Positions 30,025-38,895 are shown, counted from the first letter of the stretch. The stretch: 50,000 nucleotides of DNA from Azohydromonas aeria (GCF_009760915.1 NZ_VIDQ01000059.1:1-50000), one strand, 5' to 3'. Program-made: numbers and translations. The notes: a model not told the origin generated them from the sequence alone.

Positions 30025-31266
30025 CTACTGCTGCCTCCTCGCCCGCAGCGCCCCGAACCCCCACGCCACGGCCATCACCCCCACCGCCCCCAGCGCGATC
30101 GGCGCTGCCGAGCCCCAGTGCGTGCGCAGCGCCCCGGCCACCACCACGCCGGCCGACTGGCCCAGGAAGAACAGCGACGCGAACGCCGATACCGCCGGCC
30201 CCCGCCGCTGCGGCGCCATCTGCGTGGCATTCACTTGCAGCGTGTTGTGCAGCATGTAGAAGCCCAGCCCCATGCCCAGGCAGCCCGGCAGCGCCAGCGC
30301 CCAGTGCGGCGTGAAGGCCACCAGCGCCATCGACGCGGCCATGATGCTGCCGCCCCAGCGCGCCAGGCCGACCTCGCCCAGGCGCTTCACCAGCCGCCCC
30401 GACGCCACGGCGAAGGCGAAGCCGCCGAAGCCGAAGAGCATTACCACCGAGCCGGCCGCGGCCAGCGTCAGCCCGAAGCGCTCGTGCAGGTGCGTGGCGA
30501 TGAAGGCGAAGGGCCCGTACAGCGCCACCGCCTCCAGGAACACGCTGGCCAGGATCACCCGCGCCCAGGGCTGGGCCAGCACGTACCTGAAATCCCCGGT
30601 CATGCGCGCCAGCGCCGAGCCCGCCGCGGCCGCGCCGCGCGCGCGGGCCGGCGCGGGCAGCCCGCGCTCGACGATGAACAGCACCGCCGCCACCGCGCCG
30701 AACAGCAGCGCCAGGATGAAGTACGGCACGCGCCAGCCCAGGTGGTCGGCGGCGAAGCCGCCCAGCCATACCCCGGCGGACAGGCCCAGGATCTGGCCGA
30801 TGAGGAAGCGCGCCAGCACCGGCTGGCGCTGCTCGTAGGCGACCACGTCGCCGATCCAGGCCATGGACAGCGGGATGATGGATGCGGCCATCACGCCGCC
30901 CAGGCCGCGCAGCGCCCGCAGCGAGGCGAAATCCGGCGCCACGCCGCACAGCACCGAGGCCAGCGCGCAGCCGCCGCAGCCCCAGGCCACGACGCGGTAC
31001 TTGCCATGGCGCTCGCCGGTGGGTCCGAAGAAGAGCTGCGCCACGCCGTAGGCGATGGCGAACACGCTCACCACCTGCGCGGCCTGCGCCAGCGTCACGC
31101 CGAACTCGGCGGAGAGCCGCGGCAGCAGCGCGTCGTTGACGCGCAGCGCCATGCCGCTGCCGAAGGCGGCCAGGGCCAGCGCGGCGATGGACAGGGCGGA
31201 GACGGGGGCGCCAATGGCATCGGCGCCCGGTGCGGAGGCGGCGGCGCCGCGGACGGGAGAGGACAT
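30025..31266 (-). CDS. MFS transporter (multidrug/sugar-efflux-like)
   Basis: 413 residues from ATG 31266; longer upstream reading through the neighbouring gene is spurious. Twelve hydrophobic segments; the first reads ALAAFGSGMALRVNDALLPR, followed by FGVTLAQAAQVVSVFAIAYG and the MFS loop 2-3 motif GPTGERHGKYRVVAWGC. LARFLIGQILGLSAGVWLGG and HLGWRVPYFILALLFGAV mark helices 5-6, a Pro/Ala-rich loop splits the halves, and QVNATQMAPQRRGPAVSAFA is the second-half equivalent. The substrate is unknown. Divergent from the dihydrouridine synthase with about 97 bases between starts. Its last codons abut the family B repeat. Confidence 0.9.
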   Translation of the reverse strand: MSSPVRGAAASAPGADAIGAPVSALSIAALALAAFGSGMALRVNDALLPRLSAEFGVTLAQAAQVVSVFAIAYGVAQLFFGPTGERHGKYRVVAWGCGGCALASVLCGVAPDFASLRALRGLGGVMAASIIPLSMAWIGDVVAYEQRQPVLARFLIGQILGLSAGVWLGGFAADHLGWRVPYFILALLFGAVAAVLFIVERGLPAPARARGAAAAGSALARMTGDFRYVLAQPWARVILASVFLEAVALYGPFAFIATHLHERFGLTLAAAGSVVMLFGFGGFAFAVASGRLVKRLGEVGLARWGGSIMAASMALVAFTPHWALALPGCLGMGLGFYMLHNTLQVNATQMAPQRRGPAVSAFASLFFLGQSAGVVVAGALRTHWGSAAPIALGAVGVMAVAWGFGALRARRQQ

Positions 31267-31362
31267 GGGGCGTGAGGATTGCGCGGAAAGCGCGCCGCGG
31301 TGGCGCCAGGGACGCGCGGCGATCGCCTGTCCTGCCACAGGGTGGGAATGCGCGCGCGTACC

Positions 31363-32394
31363 ATGCGCCCCCTCATGAGCCTGCTGCTGCTGGCCCCGAT
31401 GGAGGGCCTTCTCGACCATCCCTTGCGCGAGACGCTCACGCGCGTCGGCGGCATCGACCGCTGCGTCTCCGAATTCATCCGCGTTACCGGCACGCTGTTG
31501 CCCGAGCGCGCCTTCACGCGCGTCGTGCCCGAACTGCTGCAGGGCGGGCGCACGCGTGCGGGCACGCCGGTGCGGGCGCAGCTGCTGGGCTCCGACGAGG
31601 TTTGCCTCGCGGAGAACGCGGCGCGGCTGGCCGGCCTGGGGCCAGCGGGGATCGACCTGAACTTCGGCTGCCCGGCCAAGGTCGTGAACCGCCACGGCGG
31701 CGGCGCCATGCTGCTGCAGGATCCGGCGCTGGTGCACCGCATCGTCGCGGCGGTGCGCCGCGCCGTGCCGGCGGGCATGCCGGTGTCGGCCAAGATGCGC
31801 CTGGGCTTCAACGACGACACGCGCGCCGAGGAATGCGCGCAGGCCATCGAGGCCGCGGGCGCCGACGAGATCGTGGTGCACGCGCGCACCAAGGTGCACG
31901 GCTACCGGCCGCCGGCCTACTGGGAGCGTGTGGCCGACATCCGCGCCACGGTGAGGCTGCCGCTGGTGGCCAACGGCGAGATCTGGACCGTGGAAGACGC
32001 CCGCCGCTGCCGCGCGGCTTCCGGCTGCGACGCGCTCATGCTCGGCCGCGGCATGGTCAGCGACCCGGGGCTGGCGCTGGCGATCCGCGCCGACGGCGCC
32101 GGCACCGGCATCGCCTGGACGGCGCTGCTGCCGCTGATGCTCGACTTCTGGCTGCACGTCTCGCGCCGCGTCGAGCCACGGCACCGCGCCGGGCGGTTGA
32201 AGCAGTGGCTGAACTACCTGCGCCGCACCTACCCCGAGGCGCAGGCGACCTACGACCAGGTGCGCACTCTGAACGACCCGCGCGCGGTGGCGGTGGCGGT
32301 GTTCGGGCCGGATGCGGTGCCGGTGGACATCCCGGCGCCGCGGCGGCGCGCCTGGGCCGGGGCACGGCACCCGGCGGACGAGGCGCTGGCCTGA
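31363..32394 (+). CDS. dusC: tRNA-dihydrouridine synthase (DusC-like)
   Basis: 343 residues from ATG 31363; ATGs at 31348 and 31375 are alternatives and no ribosome site decides. FMN enzyme that reduces uridine in tRNA, DusC acting on U16. Signatures: LLLAPMEGLLDHPLRETLTR, GGIDRCVSEFIRVTG, then IDLNFGCPAKVVNRHGGGAM with the catalytic Cys, SAKMRLGFNDDTRAEECAQ, EIVVHARTKVHGYRPPAYWE and LVANGEIWTVEDARRC. The C-terminal helical domain (about 250-320: RLKQWLNYLRRTYPEAQAT) recognises the tRNA and favours DusC over DusA/B. Likely cotranscribed with the nuclease-fold gene that begins 22 bases later. Confidence 0.92.
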   Translation: MRPLMSLLLLAPMEGLLDHPLRETLTRVGGIDRCVSEFIRVTGTLLPERAFTRVVPELLQGGRTRAGTPVRAQLLGSDEVCLAENAARLAGLGPAGIDLNFGCPAKVVNRHGGGAMLLQDPALVHRIVAAVRRAVPAGMPVSAKMRLGFNDDTRAEECAQAIEAAGADEIVVHARTKVHGYRPPAYWERVADIRATVRLPLVANGEIWTVEDARRCRAASGCDALMLGRGMVSDPGLALAIRADGAGTGIAWTALLPLMLDFWLHVSRRVEPRHRAGRLKQWLNYLRRTYPEAQATYDQVRTLNDPRAVAVAVFGPDAVPVDIPAPRRRAWAGARHPADEALA

Positions 32395-32416
32395 CGGATT
32401 GCGGAGTTGTTGTGTG

Positions 32417-33280
32417 ATGGACGTGTCCGCCGTGCTCCTGTCGCGCTTCCACCTGCGCCGGCTGCATGCCGTGTGGCGCTCGGCCGGCTGGCCGTGCCAG
32501 GACCTGGTCGAGGTGGAGCTGCTGGCCGCCGGCATGCTGGAGCGGCTGACGGAGGACGGGCGCGAGCGGCTGCGCGTGACCGATGCCGGCGTGGCCGCGC
32601 TGGCCGCCGGGCGCCAGCGCAACCGGCGCGCCTTCGACGCGCACGAGGCGCTGGTGCAGCGCGTGGCGCGGCAGCTGCAGCGCGCCGGGCGCGTGGTCTA
32701 CACCGAGCTGAAGCTGCGCGCGCAGGTGGCGGTGGCCTCGCCCACGCAGGCCGTGGCCGTCGCGCCCGAAGGCCTGCCCGGCGCGCCGGCGCCGCTGGCC
32801 TCGCTGGACACGCTGCCCGCCGGCCTCGGCTTCGAGGACGAGCCGCCGCTGCCGGCCTCGCCCATGGGAAAACTGCGCTGGGTGCAGGCGCGGCCGGACG
32901 TGTTCTCGATCCGCTACACCAGCGTCGAGGCCTACCTGCAGCCGCTGGTGCACGAGATCAAGGTGCGCCGCGCCGACCTGCTCTCCGACGTGAGGAAGCC
33001 CGAGAAGCGCGCCGCCTATCTCGGCATGGCGGGCGAGTGCTGGTACGTGCTGGCCGAAGGGATCGGCGGGCCGGAGGACGTGCCGCCGGAGTGCGGCGTG
33101 CTCATCGCCACCGAGTCCGGGCTGGAATGCGCGCGCGCGGCGCCGGCGCGCAGCGTCCCGATGCGCTTCGACGTGTGGATGGCGCTGGCGCGGGCGGTGC
33201 CGCTGGCGGGCGAGGACGAGCCGCGGCAGGGGTTGCTGGGACAGGAATCAGGACGGGATTCGGCGCCGGACCCGGACTAG
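32417..33280 (+). CDS. MmcB-like PD-(D/E)xK nuclease-fold protein
   Basis: 287 residues. The C-terminal half (from about residue 150) resembles the MmcB/DUF DNA-repair nuclease-like family: QARPDVFSIRYTSVEAYLQP, then LVHEIKVRRADLLSDVRKPE, KRAAYLGMAGECWYVLAEGI and ECGVLIATESGLECARAAPA. The Asp in RPDVF and the E-x-K in HEIKV are the expected metal-binding residues of a PD-(D/E)xK fold. The N-terminal half has winged-helix character (VELLAAGMLERLTEDGRERL, RVTDAGVAALAAG). A DNA-repair or DNA-binding role is plausible but unproven; MmcB in Caulobacter is SOS/LexA-regulated, and no LexA box is seen here. It follows dusC closely. Confidence 0.7.
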   Translation: MDVSAVLLSRFHLRRLHAVWRSAGWPCQDLVEVELLAAGMLERLTEDGRERLRVTDAGVAALAAGRQRNRRAFDAHEALVQRVARQLQRAGRVVYTELKLRAQVAVASPTQAVAVAPEGLPGAPAPLASLDTLPAGLGFEDEPPLPASPMGKLRWVQARPDVFSIRYTSVEAYLQPLVHEIKVRRADLLSDVRKPEKRAAYLGMAGECWYVLAEGIGGPEDVPPECGVLIATESGLECARAAPARSVPMRFDVWMALARAVPLAGEDEPRQGLLGQESGRDSAPDPD

Positions 33281-33353
33281 AACCGGCGCCGGGCGCCTGT
33301 TCCGGGGGTAGGTAACATCCAGCAACGGCACGCCCCGTGCTATTGCGCCCCCG

Positions 33354-34127
33354 ATGCCCCTGCCCCACCTCTCCCTCGCCCCGCTCCTGAACCCCGTTCA
33401 CTTCCTGGGGCAGGTGCTGCTCGCCGGTGTGGGGCTGGTGCGGGGCCGGGCCAAGGTCAGCACGCGCGACCTGGCGCGCGTGTCCACCGAGTCCAGCGCG
33501 CGGGCACTGCCCATCATCACGGGCGTGAACCTGCTGGTGGGCGCGATCCTGGCCTTCGTCGGCGCGGTGCAGCTGGTCAAGTTCGGCGCGGGCATCTTCG
33601 TGGCCGACCTGGTGGGCATCGCCGTGGCGCGCGAGATGGCCACCGTCATCACCGCCGTGGTCATGTGCGGGCGCACCGGCGCCGCCTTTGCCGCCGAGCT
33701 CGCCACCATGCAGGCCAACGAGGAGATCGACGCCTACGAGGTGCTGGGCATCGACCCGGTGCCCTACCTGGTGCTGCCGCGCGTGATCTCGCTGCTGCTG
33801 CTCATGCCGCTGCTCTACATCTACGCCTGCCTGGCCGGGCTGATCGGCGGGGCCATGGTGGGCGCGGGCATGCTGCAGCTCGCGCCCCAGGCCTACATGG
33901 ACCGCACCGCGCTGGTGCTGGGCTGGAGCCACCTGGGGCTGGGATTGGTGAAGTCGCTGGCCTTCGGCGCGCTCATCGGCATCGTCGGCTGCTACTGCGG
34001 GCTGCACGCCCAGCGCAATGCCGCTGGCGTGGGCCGCGCCACCACGCAGGCCGTGGTGGTCAGCATCGTGGGCGTGATCGTGCTGGATTCGATCTTCGCC
34101 ATCCTCGCCAACGCGCTGGGGGTCTGA
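33354..34127 (+). CDS. mlaE: MlaE-family ABC transporter permease
   Basis: 257 residues with five to six membrane segments. MlaE family signatures: IITGVNLLVGAILAFVGAVQ, FVADLVGIAVAREMATVITA and VVMCGRTGAAFAAELATMQA, followed by NEEIDAYEVLGIDPVPYLVL. The C-terminal helices VKSLAFGALIGIVGCYCGLH and ATTQAVVVSIVGVIVLDSIF are typical. It forms the inner-membrane part of an MCE-type lipid transporter with the next three genes, all read in the same direction with start/stop contacts. Relative to E. coli Mla there are no mlaB or mlaC genes in the window. Confidence 0.93.
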   Translation: MPLPHLSLAPLLNPVHFLGQVLLAGVGLVRGRAKVSTRDLARVSTESSARALPIITGVNLLVGAILAFVGAVQLVKFGAGIFVADLVGIAVAREMATVITAVVMCGRTGAAFAAELATMQANEEIDAYEVLGIDPVPYLVLPRVISLLLLMPLLYIYACLAGLIGGAMVGAGMLQLAPQAYMDRTALVLGWSHLGLGLVKSLAFGALIGIVGCYCGLHAQRNAAGVGRATTQAVVVSIVGVIVLDSIFAILANALGV

Positions 34128-34129
34128 GC

Positions 34130-34945
34130 ATGGCCGTGCCGATGCCCTCGCCTTCGCCTTCGATGGAGCCCGCAAGGCAGCCGCAGCTGCAGCCGGCGCT
34201 GGTGGAAGTGAAGAGCCTGGAGATGCGCTTCGGCCAGCGGCTGATCCAGCGCGACGTGAGCTTCGCCGTCGCCCCGCGCACCATCTTCGCCATCATGGGC
34301 GGCTCGGGCGTGGGCAAGAGCACGCTGCTGCGCCACATGATCGGGCTGCTGCCGCCGGCCGCCGGCCAAGTGCTGCACCAGGGCACCGACTACTGGGCCA
34401 GCGACGCCGCCACGCGCGCGCGGCTGCGTGCCCGCTGCGGCATGCTGTTCCAGAGCGCGGCGCTGTGGAGCTCGATGACGGTGCTGGAGAACGTGATGCT
34501 GCCGCTGGAGCAGCTCACCGACCAGGACCTGTCCACGCGCCGCGAGCGCGCGCTGGAGGTGCTGCGCTGGGTCGGGCTGGAGGAGTTCGCCACCTTCCTA
34601 CCCGAGCGGCTGTCCGGGGGCATGAAGAAGCGCGCGGGGCTGGCGCGCGCCATCGCCGCGGAGCCGCCGCTGCTGTTCCTGGACGAGCCCTCGGCCGGCC
34701 TGGACCCGATCAGCGCCCGGCGCCTGGACGACCTGGTGCTCGACATCCGCGAGCGCACCGGCGCCGCGGTGGTGATGGTCAGCCACGAGCTGCCGAGCCT
34801 CATGGCCATTGCCGATGACGGCATCTATCTCGACGACGCCGGCCGCGTGCCGATCGCCCGCGGCAGCCCGCGCGCGCTGCGCGACGACCCGGCCACGCAC
34901 CCCACCGTGCGCGCCTTCCTGAACCGCGAGGAACCTCCCGCATGA
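34130..34945 (+). CDS. mlaF: MlaF-family ABC transporter ATP-binding protein
   Basis: 271 residues. Walker A is IMGGSGVGKSTLLRHMIGLL, the Q-loop region is MLFQSAALWSSMTVLENVML, the signature is RLSGGMKKRAGLARAI, and Walker B with the D-loop is LLFLDEPSAGLDPISARRLD, then MVSHELPSLMAIADDGIYL. The GGMKKR signature and the long N-terminal extension before the first strand (residues 1-24) fit MlaF ATPases of MCE transporters. It powers lipid movement through MlaE. Start two bases after the mlaE stop; its stop overlaps the mlaD-like start by four bases. Confidence 0.95.
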   Translation: MAVPMPSPSPSMEPARQPQLQPALVEVKSLEMRFGQRLIQRDVSFAVAPRTIFAIMGGSGVGKSTLLRHMIGLLPPAAGQVLHQGTDYWASDAATRARLRARCGMLFQSAALWSSMTVLENVMLPLEQLTDQDLSTRRERALEVLRWVGLEEFATFLPERLSGGMKKRAGLARAIAAEPPLLFLDEPSAGLDPISARRLDDLVLDIRERTGAAVVMVSHELPSLMAIADDGIYLDDAGRVPIARGSPRALRDDPATHPTVRAFLNREEPPA

Positions 34946-35940
34946 TGAAGAAACACGCCCTGCTCGTCGGCGCCTTCGCGCTGGGTGCGCTGGCGCTGGT
35001 GGTGGCCACGGTGCTCTGGCTCAGCGGCAACAGCCTCTTTCGCAAGCAGACGCTGGCCATGATCTATTTCCAGGGCGGCGTCGCCGGCCTGTACGTGGGC
35101 GCGCCGGTGACCTTCCGCGGCGTGCCCGTCGGCCAGGTCGAGGACATCGGCATCGAGGTGGACCAGCGCTCGCTGGACGCGCGCATCCCGGTGCGCGTGC
35201 GCCTGAACCCCAATGCCGTGCGCTTCGGCACCATCGATGGCGAGGCCGCCACCTCGCCGGGGCTGCCGACGCTGGTGCAGCGCGGGCTGCGCGCCAAGCT
35301 GGTGGCGCAGAGCTTCGTCACCGGGCAGAAGCTCATCGACCTGGACTTCCTCGACGAGCCGCCGCCCGCGCCCACGGCCGCCAACAGCCGCTACCCGGAG
35401 ATACCGGCCGTGCGCGACCGCTTCGAGGCCCTCTTCGACCAGGTGGCGCAGCTGCCGCTGCGCGAGACGGTGGAGGACGTGCGCGCCACGCTGCAGTCGC
35501 TCAACGAGACGCTGGTGGAGACGCGCGCCACGGTGGTGAGCGCGCGCGAGGCGCTCGACGGCGTGGCCACCCAGGTCACGGGCCTGGCCGGCGAGGGCCA
35601 GCGCACCCTGCGCTCGGCCACCGCGGCCATGGACGAGCTGCGCCGCACCGCCGGCGCCAGCCTGGAAGGCGTCAACCGCCTGCTCGAAGCCAGTCGCGAA
35701 ACCGTGGCCGCGGCGCAGCCCGAGCTGCAGGCCACGCTGCAGAGCGCGCGCAGCGCCGCCGACGCGGCCAACCTGGCCGTGCGCCGCGTCGGCGAGATCA
35801 CCGAGCCGGGCGCGCCGCTGCGCGCCGACCTCGACGCCGCCGTGCGCGACCTGTCGCAGGCCGCGCGCGGCCTGCGCGAGTTCAGCGAGCTCATCGAGGA
35901 ACAACCCAACGCGGTCATCTTCGGCCGCCGCCGCCAATGA
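34942..35940 (+). CDS. MCE-domain (MlaD-like) substrate-binding protein
   Basis: 332 residues. A single N-terminal membrane helix (HALLVGAFALGALALVVATV) anchors it; the MCE domain (about 40-150) reads MIYFQGGVAGLYVGAPVTFR, GVPVGQVEDIGIEV and PTLVQRGLRAKLVAQSFVTG, then QKLIDLDFLDEP. The C-terminal ~180 residues form long amphipathic helices (RDRFEALFDQVAQLPLRETV, RTLRSATAAMDELRRTAG), as in MCE proteins that span part of the periplasm. It should bind lipid between the inner membrane permease and an outer-membrane acceptor. The stop overlaps the lipoprotein gene start by four bases (ATGA). Confidence 0.93.
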   Translation: MMKKHALLVGAFALGALALVVATVLWLSGNSLFRKQTLAMIYFQGGVAGLYVGAPVTFRGVPVGQVEDIGIEVDQRSLDARIPVRVRLNPNAVRFGTIDGEAATSPGLPTLVQRGLRAKLVAQSFVTGQKLIDLDFLDEPPPAPTAANSRYPEIPAVRDRFEALFDQVAQLPLRETVEDVRATLQSLNETLVETRATVVSAREALDGVATQVTGLAGEGQRTLRSATAAMDELRRTAGASLEGVNRLLEASRETVAAAQPELQATLQSARSAADAANLAVRRVGEITEPGAPLRADLDAAVRDLSQAARGLREFSELIEEQPNAVIFGRRRQ

Positions 35941-36638
35941 CGACGCCCTCCCCGCACCGAGCCCGCCGCGCCGCGGCGGCGCTGTCCCGGTTCCTGCCGT
36001 GCGCCGCGCTGCTGCCGCTGCTGCTGCTGCTGCTTGCGGGCTGCGCCGGCTCGCCGCCGCCCAGCACCGTGCTGCTGGCGCTGCCCACCCTGGGCGACGC
36101 GGGCCCCGCCGGCGCGCCGGCCGCGCCGACGGCGCAATCCCTCGACCCGCAGCGCCCGGTGCTGGTGGTGCGCCGCGTGGTGCTGCCGGAATACCTGCTG
36201 GCGCGGCGCGTGCGCTTCCGCGCCAACGACACCACCGTGGACGACTGGCCCGGCACCTTCTGGGCCGAGCGCATCGAGGTGGGCATGACGCGCGAGCTCG
36301 CCGGCGCGCTGCGCGCGGCACTGCCGGGCTGGACGCTGTGCAACGCCAGCTGCACCGACGGCAGCGACGGCGCCGCGCAGCCGCGCGCCTGGGCGCTGCG
36401 GCTGGAGTTCGCGCCGCTGGACTACCGGCGCGACCGCCGCGAGCTCTTCACCGTGGCGCGCGCCAGCCTGGAGGCGCCCGACGGCATCACGCTGCAGCGC
36501 AGCGAGCGGCGCTACACGCTGCAGGCCGCGGCCGACACGCCGCAGGCCCATGCCGCGGTACTGGGCGAGCTGCTGCGGCGCGTGGCGGCGGACGTGGCGC
36601 CGGCGCTGCCCGTCACGGCCGCGGCGACCGCGCGCTGA
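35937..36638 (+). CDS. ABC transport auxiliary lipoprotein (PqiC/ABC_trans_aux family)
   Basis: 233 residues. Lipoprotein signal: LLPLLLLLLAGCAGSPPPST, with lipobox LAGC. The mature domain has VLVVRRVVLPEYLLARRVRF, WAERIEVGMTRELAGALRAA and LGELLRRVAADVAPALP, matching the PqiC/ABC_trans_aux family that forms the outer-membrane side of MCE systems. Two extra cysteines (LCNASC) could form a disulfide. Last gene of the operon mlaE-mlaF-MCE-lipoprotein, so this is an Rhizobiales/Burkholderiales-type four-gene MCE transporter, not a classic Mla set. Confidence 0.85.
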   Translation: MTTPSPHRARRAAAALSRFLPCAALLPLLLLLLAGCAGSPPPSTVLLALPTLGDAGPAGAPAAPTAQSLDPQRPVLVVRRVVLPEYLLARRVRFRANDTTVDDWPGTFWAERIEVGMTRELAGALRAALPGWTLCNASCTDGSDGAAQPRAWALRLEFAPLDYRRDRRELFTVARASLEAPDGITLQRSERRYTLQAAADTPQAHAAVLGELLRRVAADVAPALPVTAAATAR

Positions 36639-36653
36639 CCGGCGCGGCCGCGC

Positions 36654-37916
36654 TCACGGCACCGCCTGCACCGCGCCGATCACGAGGCCTTCGCGCGGCA
36701 GCGCCGGCAACCGGCCCATGTCGAGCTCCAGGTCCTGCGCCGGCACCTCGTAGCGCATGCGGTGCAGCAGCCAGTCCAGCGACAGCATCATCAGCGCGAT
36801 GGTCACGCCCTCGCCCGGGCAGCGGTGGTGCGCGTGCGGCTCGGCGCCGCCCTGCGGCACCAGATCGTAGGCGCCGGGCTTTCGGGTGAGGAAGCGCTGT
36901 GGGCGGAAGGCCTGCGGCTCGTCCCAGCTGCGCGGGTCGTGGTTGGTGCCGTAGAGGTCGAGCAGTGCCAGCTGCCCGCGCGGGAAGTGGCAGCCCTGCC
37001 ATTCGAAGTCGTGGCGCACGCGCGCGGCCACGGCCGGAAAGAACGGGTACCAGCGCCGCACTTCCTGCACGAAGGCCTGCGCCCAGCGCATGTCGCCGCC
37101 GAGCAGGCTGTCGCTCAGCGGCTCGCGGCACTCGGGATGCACGTGCAGCGCGTGCGCGGCCTGGACGATGAACACCGACACCGCCACCGTCGGGCGCAGC
37201 AGGTTGAGCAGCTCCACCGCGGCGATGCGCGGGCGCAGCACGTTGCCGTCCTCGTCGCGGTGCAGCGCCACCTGCTCCGCCGCGCTGCCTTCGGGCAGCT
37301 CGACGCGGCCCGCGCGCGCCTCGGCCAGCAGGTGCGCCAGCCACGACTCCAGCGCCGCGCGCGCCACGCGCGCGCGCAGGTGGCGCAGCGGCGGCTTCAC
37401 GCTCTGGTCGAACAGCGAGACGAGCTCCTCGGTGCGCAGCGCCAGCTGCGACTGCGGCAGCGGCACGCCGGCCCAGTGGCACACCGCGCGCGCCAGCAGC
37501 GGGTGCAGCGCCGTGTAGAGCGGCACGGTCTCCTGCTGCGCCCAGCGGCCGAGCTCGTGCTGCCACTCGTGCGCCACCTGCCGCACCAGCGCCGCCACCT
37601 GCTCGGGCGCGAGCGCGCGCATGAACAGCGCCTTGCGCCGGCGGTGCCGCGCGCCGTCGAGCCCCTGCACCCCGCCCTTGCCGAACAGCGTGGCGCGCAG
37701 CGGCTCCGGCGCGGCGCCGCCGCGCTGGAACAGCGACTCGTTGTAGAACAGCTCGGCCGCGCGCGGCCCGGTGAAGCACAGCGTCGGGCGCAGCATCAGC
37801 CGCGCCTCGACCACCTCGCTGCGCAGCTCGCGGCAGTGCCGGCCTATGAAGCGGTACGGGTCTTCGAGAAACGCCAGGCTGCTGTCGAGGCCGGGGACGC
37901 GGGGAATCGGTCGCAT
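36654..37916 (-). CDS. Cytochrome P450 of the CYP152 peroxygenase family
   Basis: 420 residues from ATG 37916; numbering then matches Bacillus P450-BSbeta closely. The heme-binding Cys is Cys366 in HHRCPGEGVTIALMMLSL. The I-helix lacks the acid-alcohol pair and has Arg241 in NLLRPTVAVSVF, the residue that in CYP152 enzymes holds the fatty acid carboxylate and enables use of hydrogen peroxide. Q84 in GVQGLDGARHRRRKALFM is the position that is Gln in the fatty acid hydroxylase P450-BSbeta and His in the decarboxylase OleT. So hydroxylation of fatty acids at alpha or beta carbons is predicted. FVQEVRRWYPFFPAVAARVR replaces ExxR as expected. No redox partner genes are nearby, consistent with peroxygenase use. 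It lies behind eutC on the same strand. Confidence 0.93.
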   Translation of the reverse strand: MRPIPRVPGLDSSLAFLEDPYRFIGRHCRELRSEVVEARLMLRPTLCFTGPRAAELFYNESLFQRGGAAPEPLRATLFGKGGVQGLDGARHRRRKALFMRALAPEQVAALVRQVAHEWQHELGRWAQQETVPLYTALHPLLARAVCHWAGVPLPQSQLALRTEELVSLFDQSVKPPLRHLRARVARAALESWLAHLLAEARAGRVELPEGSAAEQVALHRDEDGNVLRPRIAAVELLNLLRPTVAVSVFIVQAAHALHVHPECREPLSDSLLGGDMRWAQAFVQEVRRWYPFFPAVAARVRHDFEWQGCHFPRGQLALLDLYGTNHDPRSWDEPQAFRPQRFLTRKPGAYDLVPQGGAEPHAHHRCPGEGVTIALMMLSLDWLLHRMRYEVPAQDLELDMGRLPALPREGLVIGAVQAVP

Positions 37917-38030
37917 GGGGCTGCCCGGGGCAAGCGCCATTCCGAAACTCGCGCACCGCAACGGCCGGTGACGATGGACACGCGCGGCATACGCAGCAGG
38001 GCCGCGGCGGGCCCACCGCGGCCGGGCGTC

Positions 38031-38879
38031 TCAGCCTTCCAGCTTCCCCTGCTGCGTGCCGCTCTCGTCCTTGAGCGCCACGCCGCTGACGCCGCGCGCG
38101 CGTGCCTGCGCCAGCAGCCAGACCAGGCGCCGCGCCGCCAGCGCATAGGGCAGCCCTTGCGGGCGCACGTTGGAGATGCAGTTGCGCTCGGCATCGACCC
38201 GGCCCACGCGCGGAGCCCAGGTCAGGTAGATCCCCAGGCTGTCGGGCGCGCTCAGCCCGGGGCGCTCGCCGATGAGCACGGCCACCAGCGCGGCACCGAG
38301 CGCCTCGCCGACCTCGTCGCCCAGCGCCACGCGGCCCTGCGCCACCAGCGCCACCGGCGCCAGGCGCCAGGGCGCGGCTTCGGCTTGCAGCAAGGGCAGC
38401 AATTGCGCGAGCAACGGTGCCGCATGCGCCTGCACCGCCTGCGCCGACAGCCCGTCGGCCAGCACCAGCGCCAGGTCGAAGCCGGCACCGGGTGGCGGGG
38501 CCAGCGCCTGCAGCCGCTCGCGCGAGGCCTCGTCCAGCCGCCGGCCCAGGTCCGGGCGCTGCAGGTACGTCACGCGATCCGGCGCGGCGCCGTGCAGCTC
38601 GACCGTGTCCAGCCCCAGCGGCCGCAGCGCGGCGGCCAGCGCGGCGCAGTCCAGCGCCTGGTGCACCGCGTCGCGGGCGCGGGCGTGCGCCAGCTGGAAT
38701 TCCAGCTGCGCCGCCGTGCCCTGGCTCACGCCGCTGCGCGGCAAGCCGATGCGCGCGGGCGTGTGGCGGCGCAGCGCCTGCCACAGGTCCGCCGTGCCCA
38801 CAGCGGCCGGGGCCGGCAGCACGGCGCCGCGGCCCTCGGCCGGCGCGGCGGGATCGTCAATGGCGTCGGAGTCCGGCAT
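38031..38879 (-). CDS. eutC: Ethanolamine ammonia-lyase light chain
   Basis: 282 residues. Small subunit of the adenosylcobalamin-dependent enzyme that turns ethanolamine into acetaldehyde and ammonia. Recognised from TPARIGLPRSGVSQGTAAQL, QLAHARARDAVHQAL, LQRPDLGRRLDEASRERL, DLALVLADGLSAQAVQAHA, ALVAVLIGERPGLSAPDSLG and the B12-contact end AERNCISNVRPQGLPYALAA. The N-terminal ~40 residues are a Pro/Ala-rich extension. Starts 17 bases after eutB. No microcompartment (eut shell), reactivase or acetaldehyde dehydrogenase gene is in the window, so this is the simple eutBC form. Confidence 0.96.
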   Translation of the reverse strand: MPDSDAIDDPAAPAEGRGAVLPAPAAVGTADLWQALRRHTPARIGLPRSGVSQGTAAQLEFQLAHARARDAVHQALDCAALAAALRPLGLDTVELHGAAPDRVTYLQRPDLGRRLDEASRERLQALAPPPGAGFDLALVLADGLSAQAVQAHAAPLLAQLLPLLQAEAAPWRLAPVALVAQGRVALGDEVGEALGAALVAVLIGERPGLSAPDSLGIYLTWAPRVGRVDAERNCISNVRPQGLPYALAARRLVWLLAQARARGVSGVALKDESGTQQGKLEG

Positions 38880-38895
38880 CGCGTGTTATCCCCCC

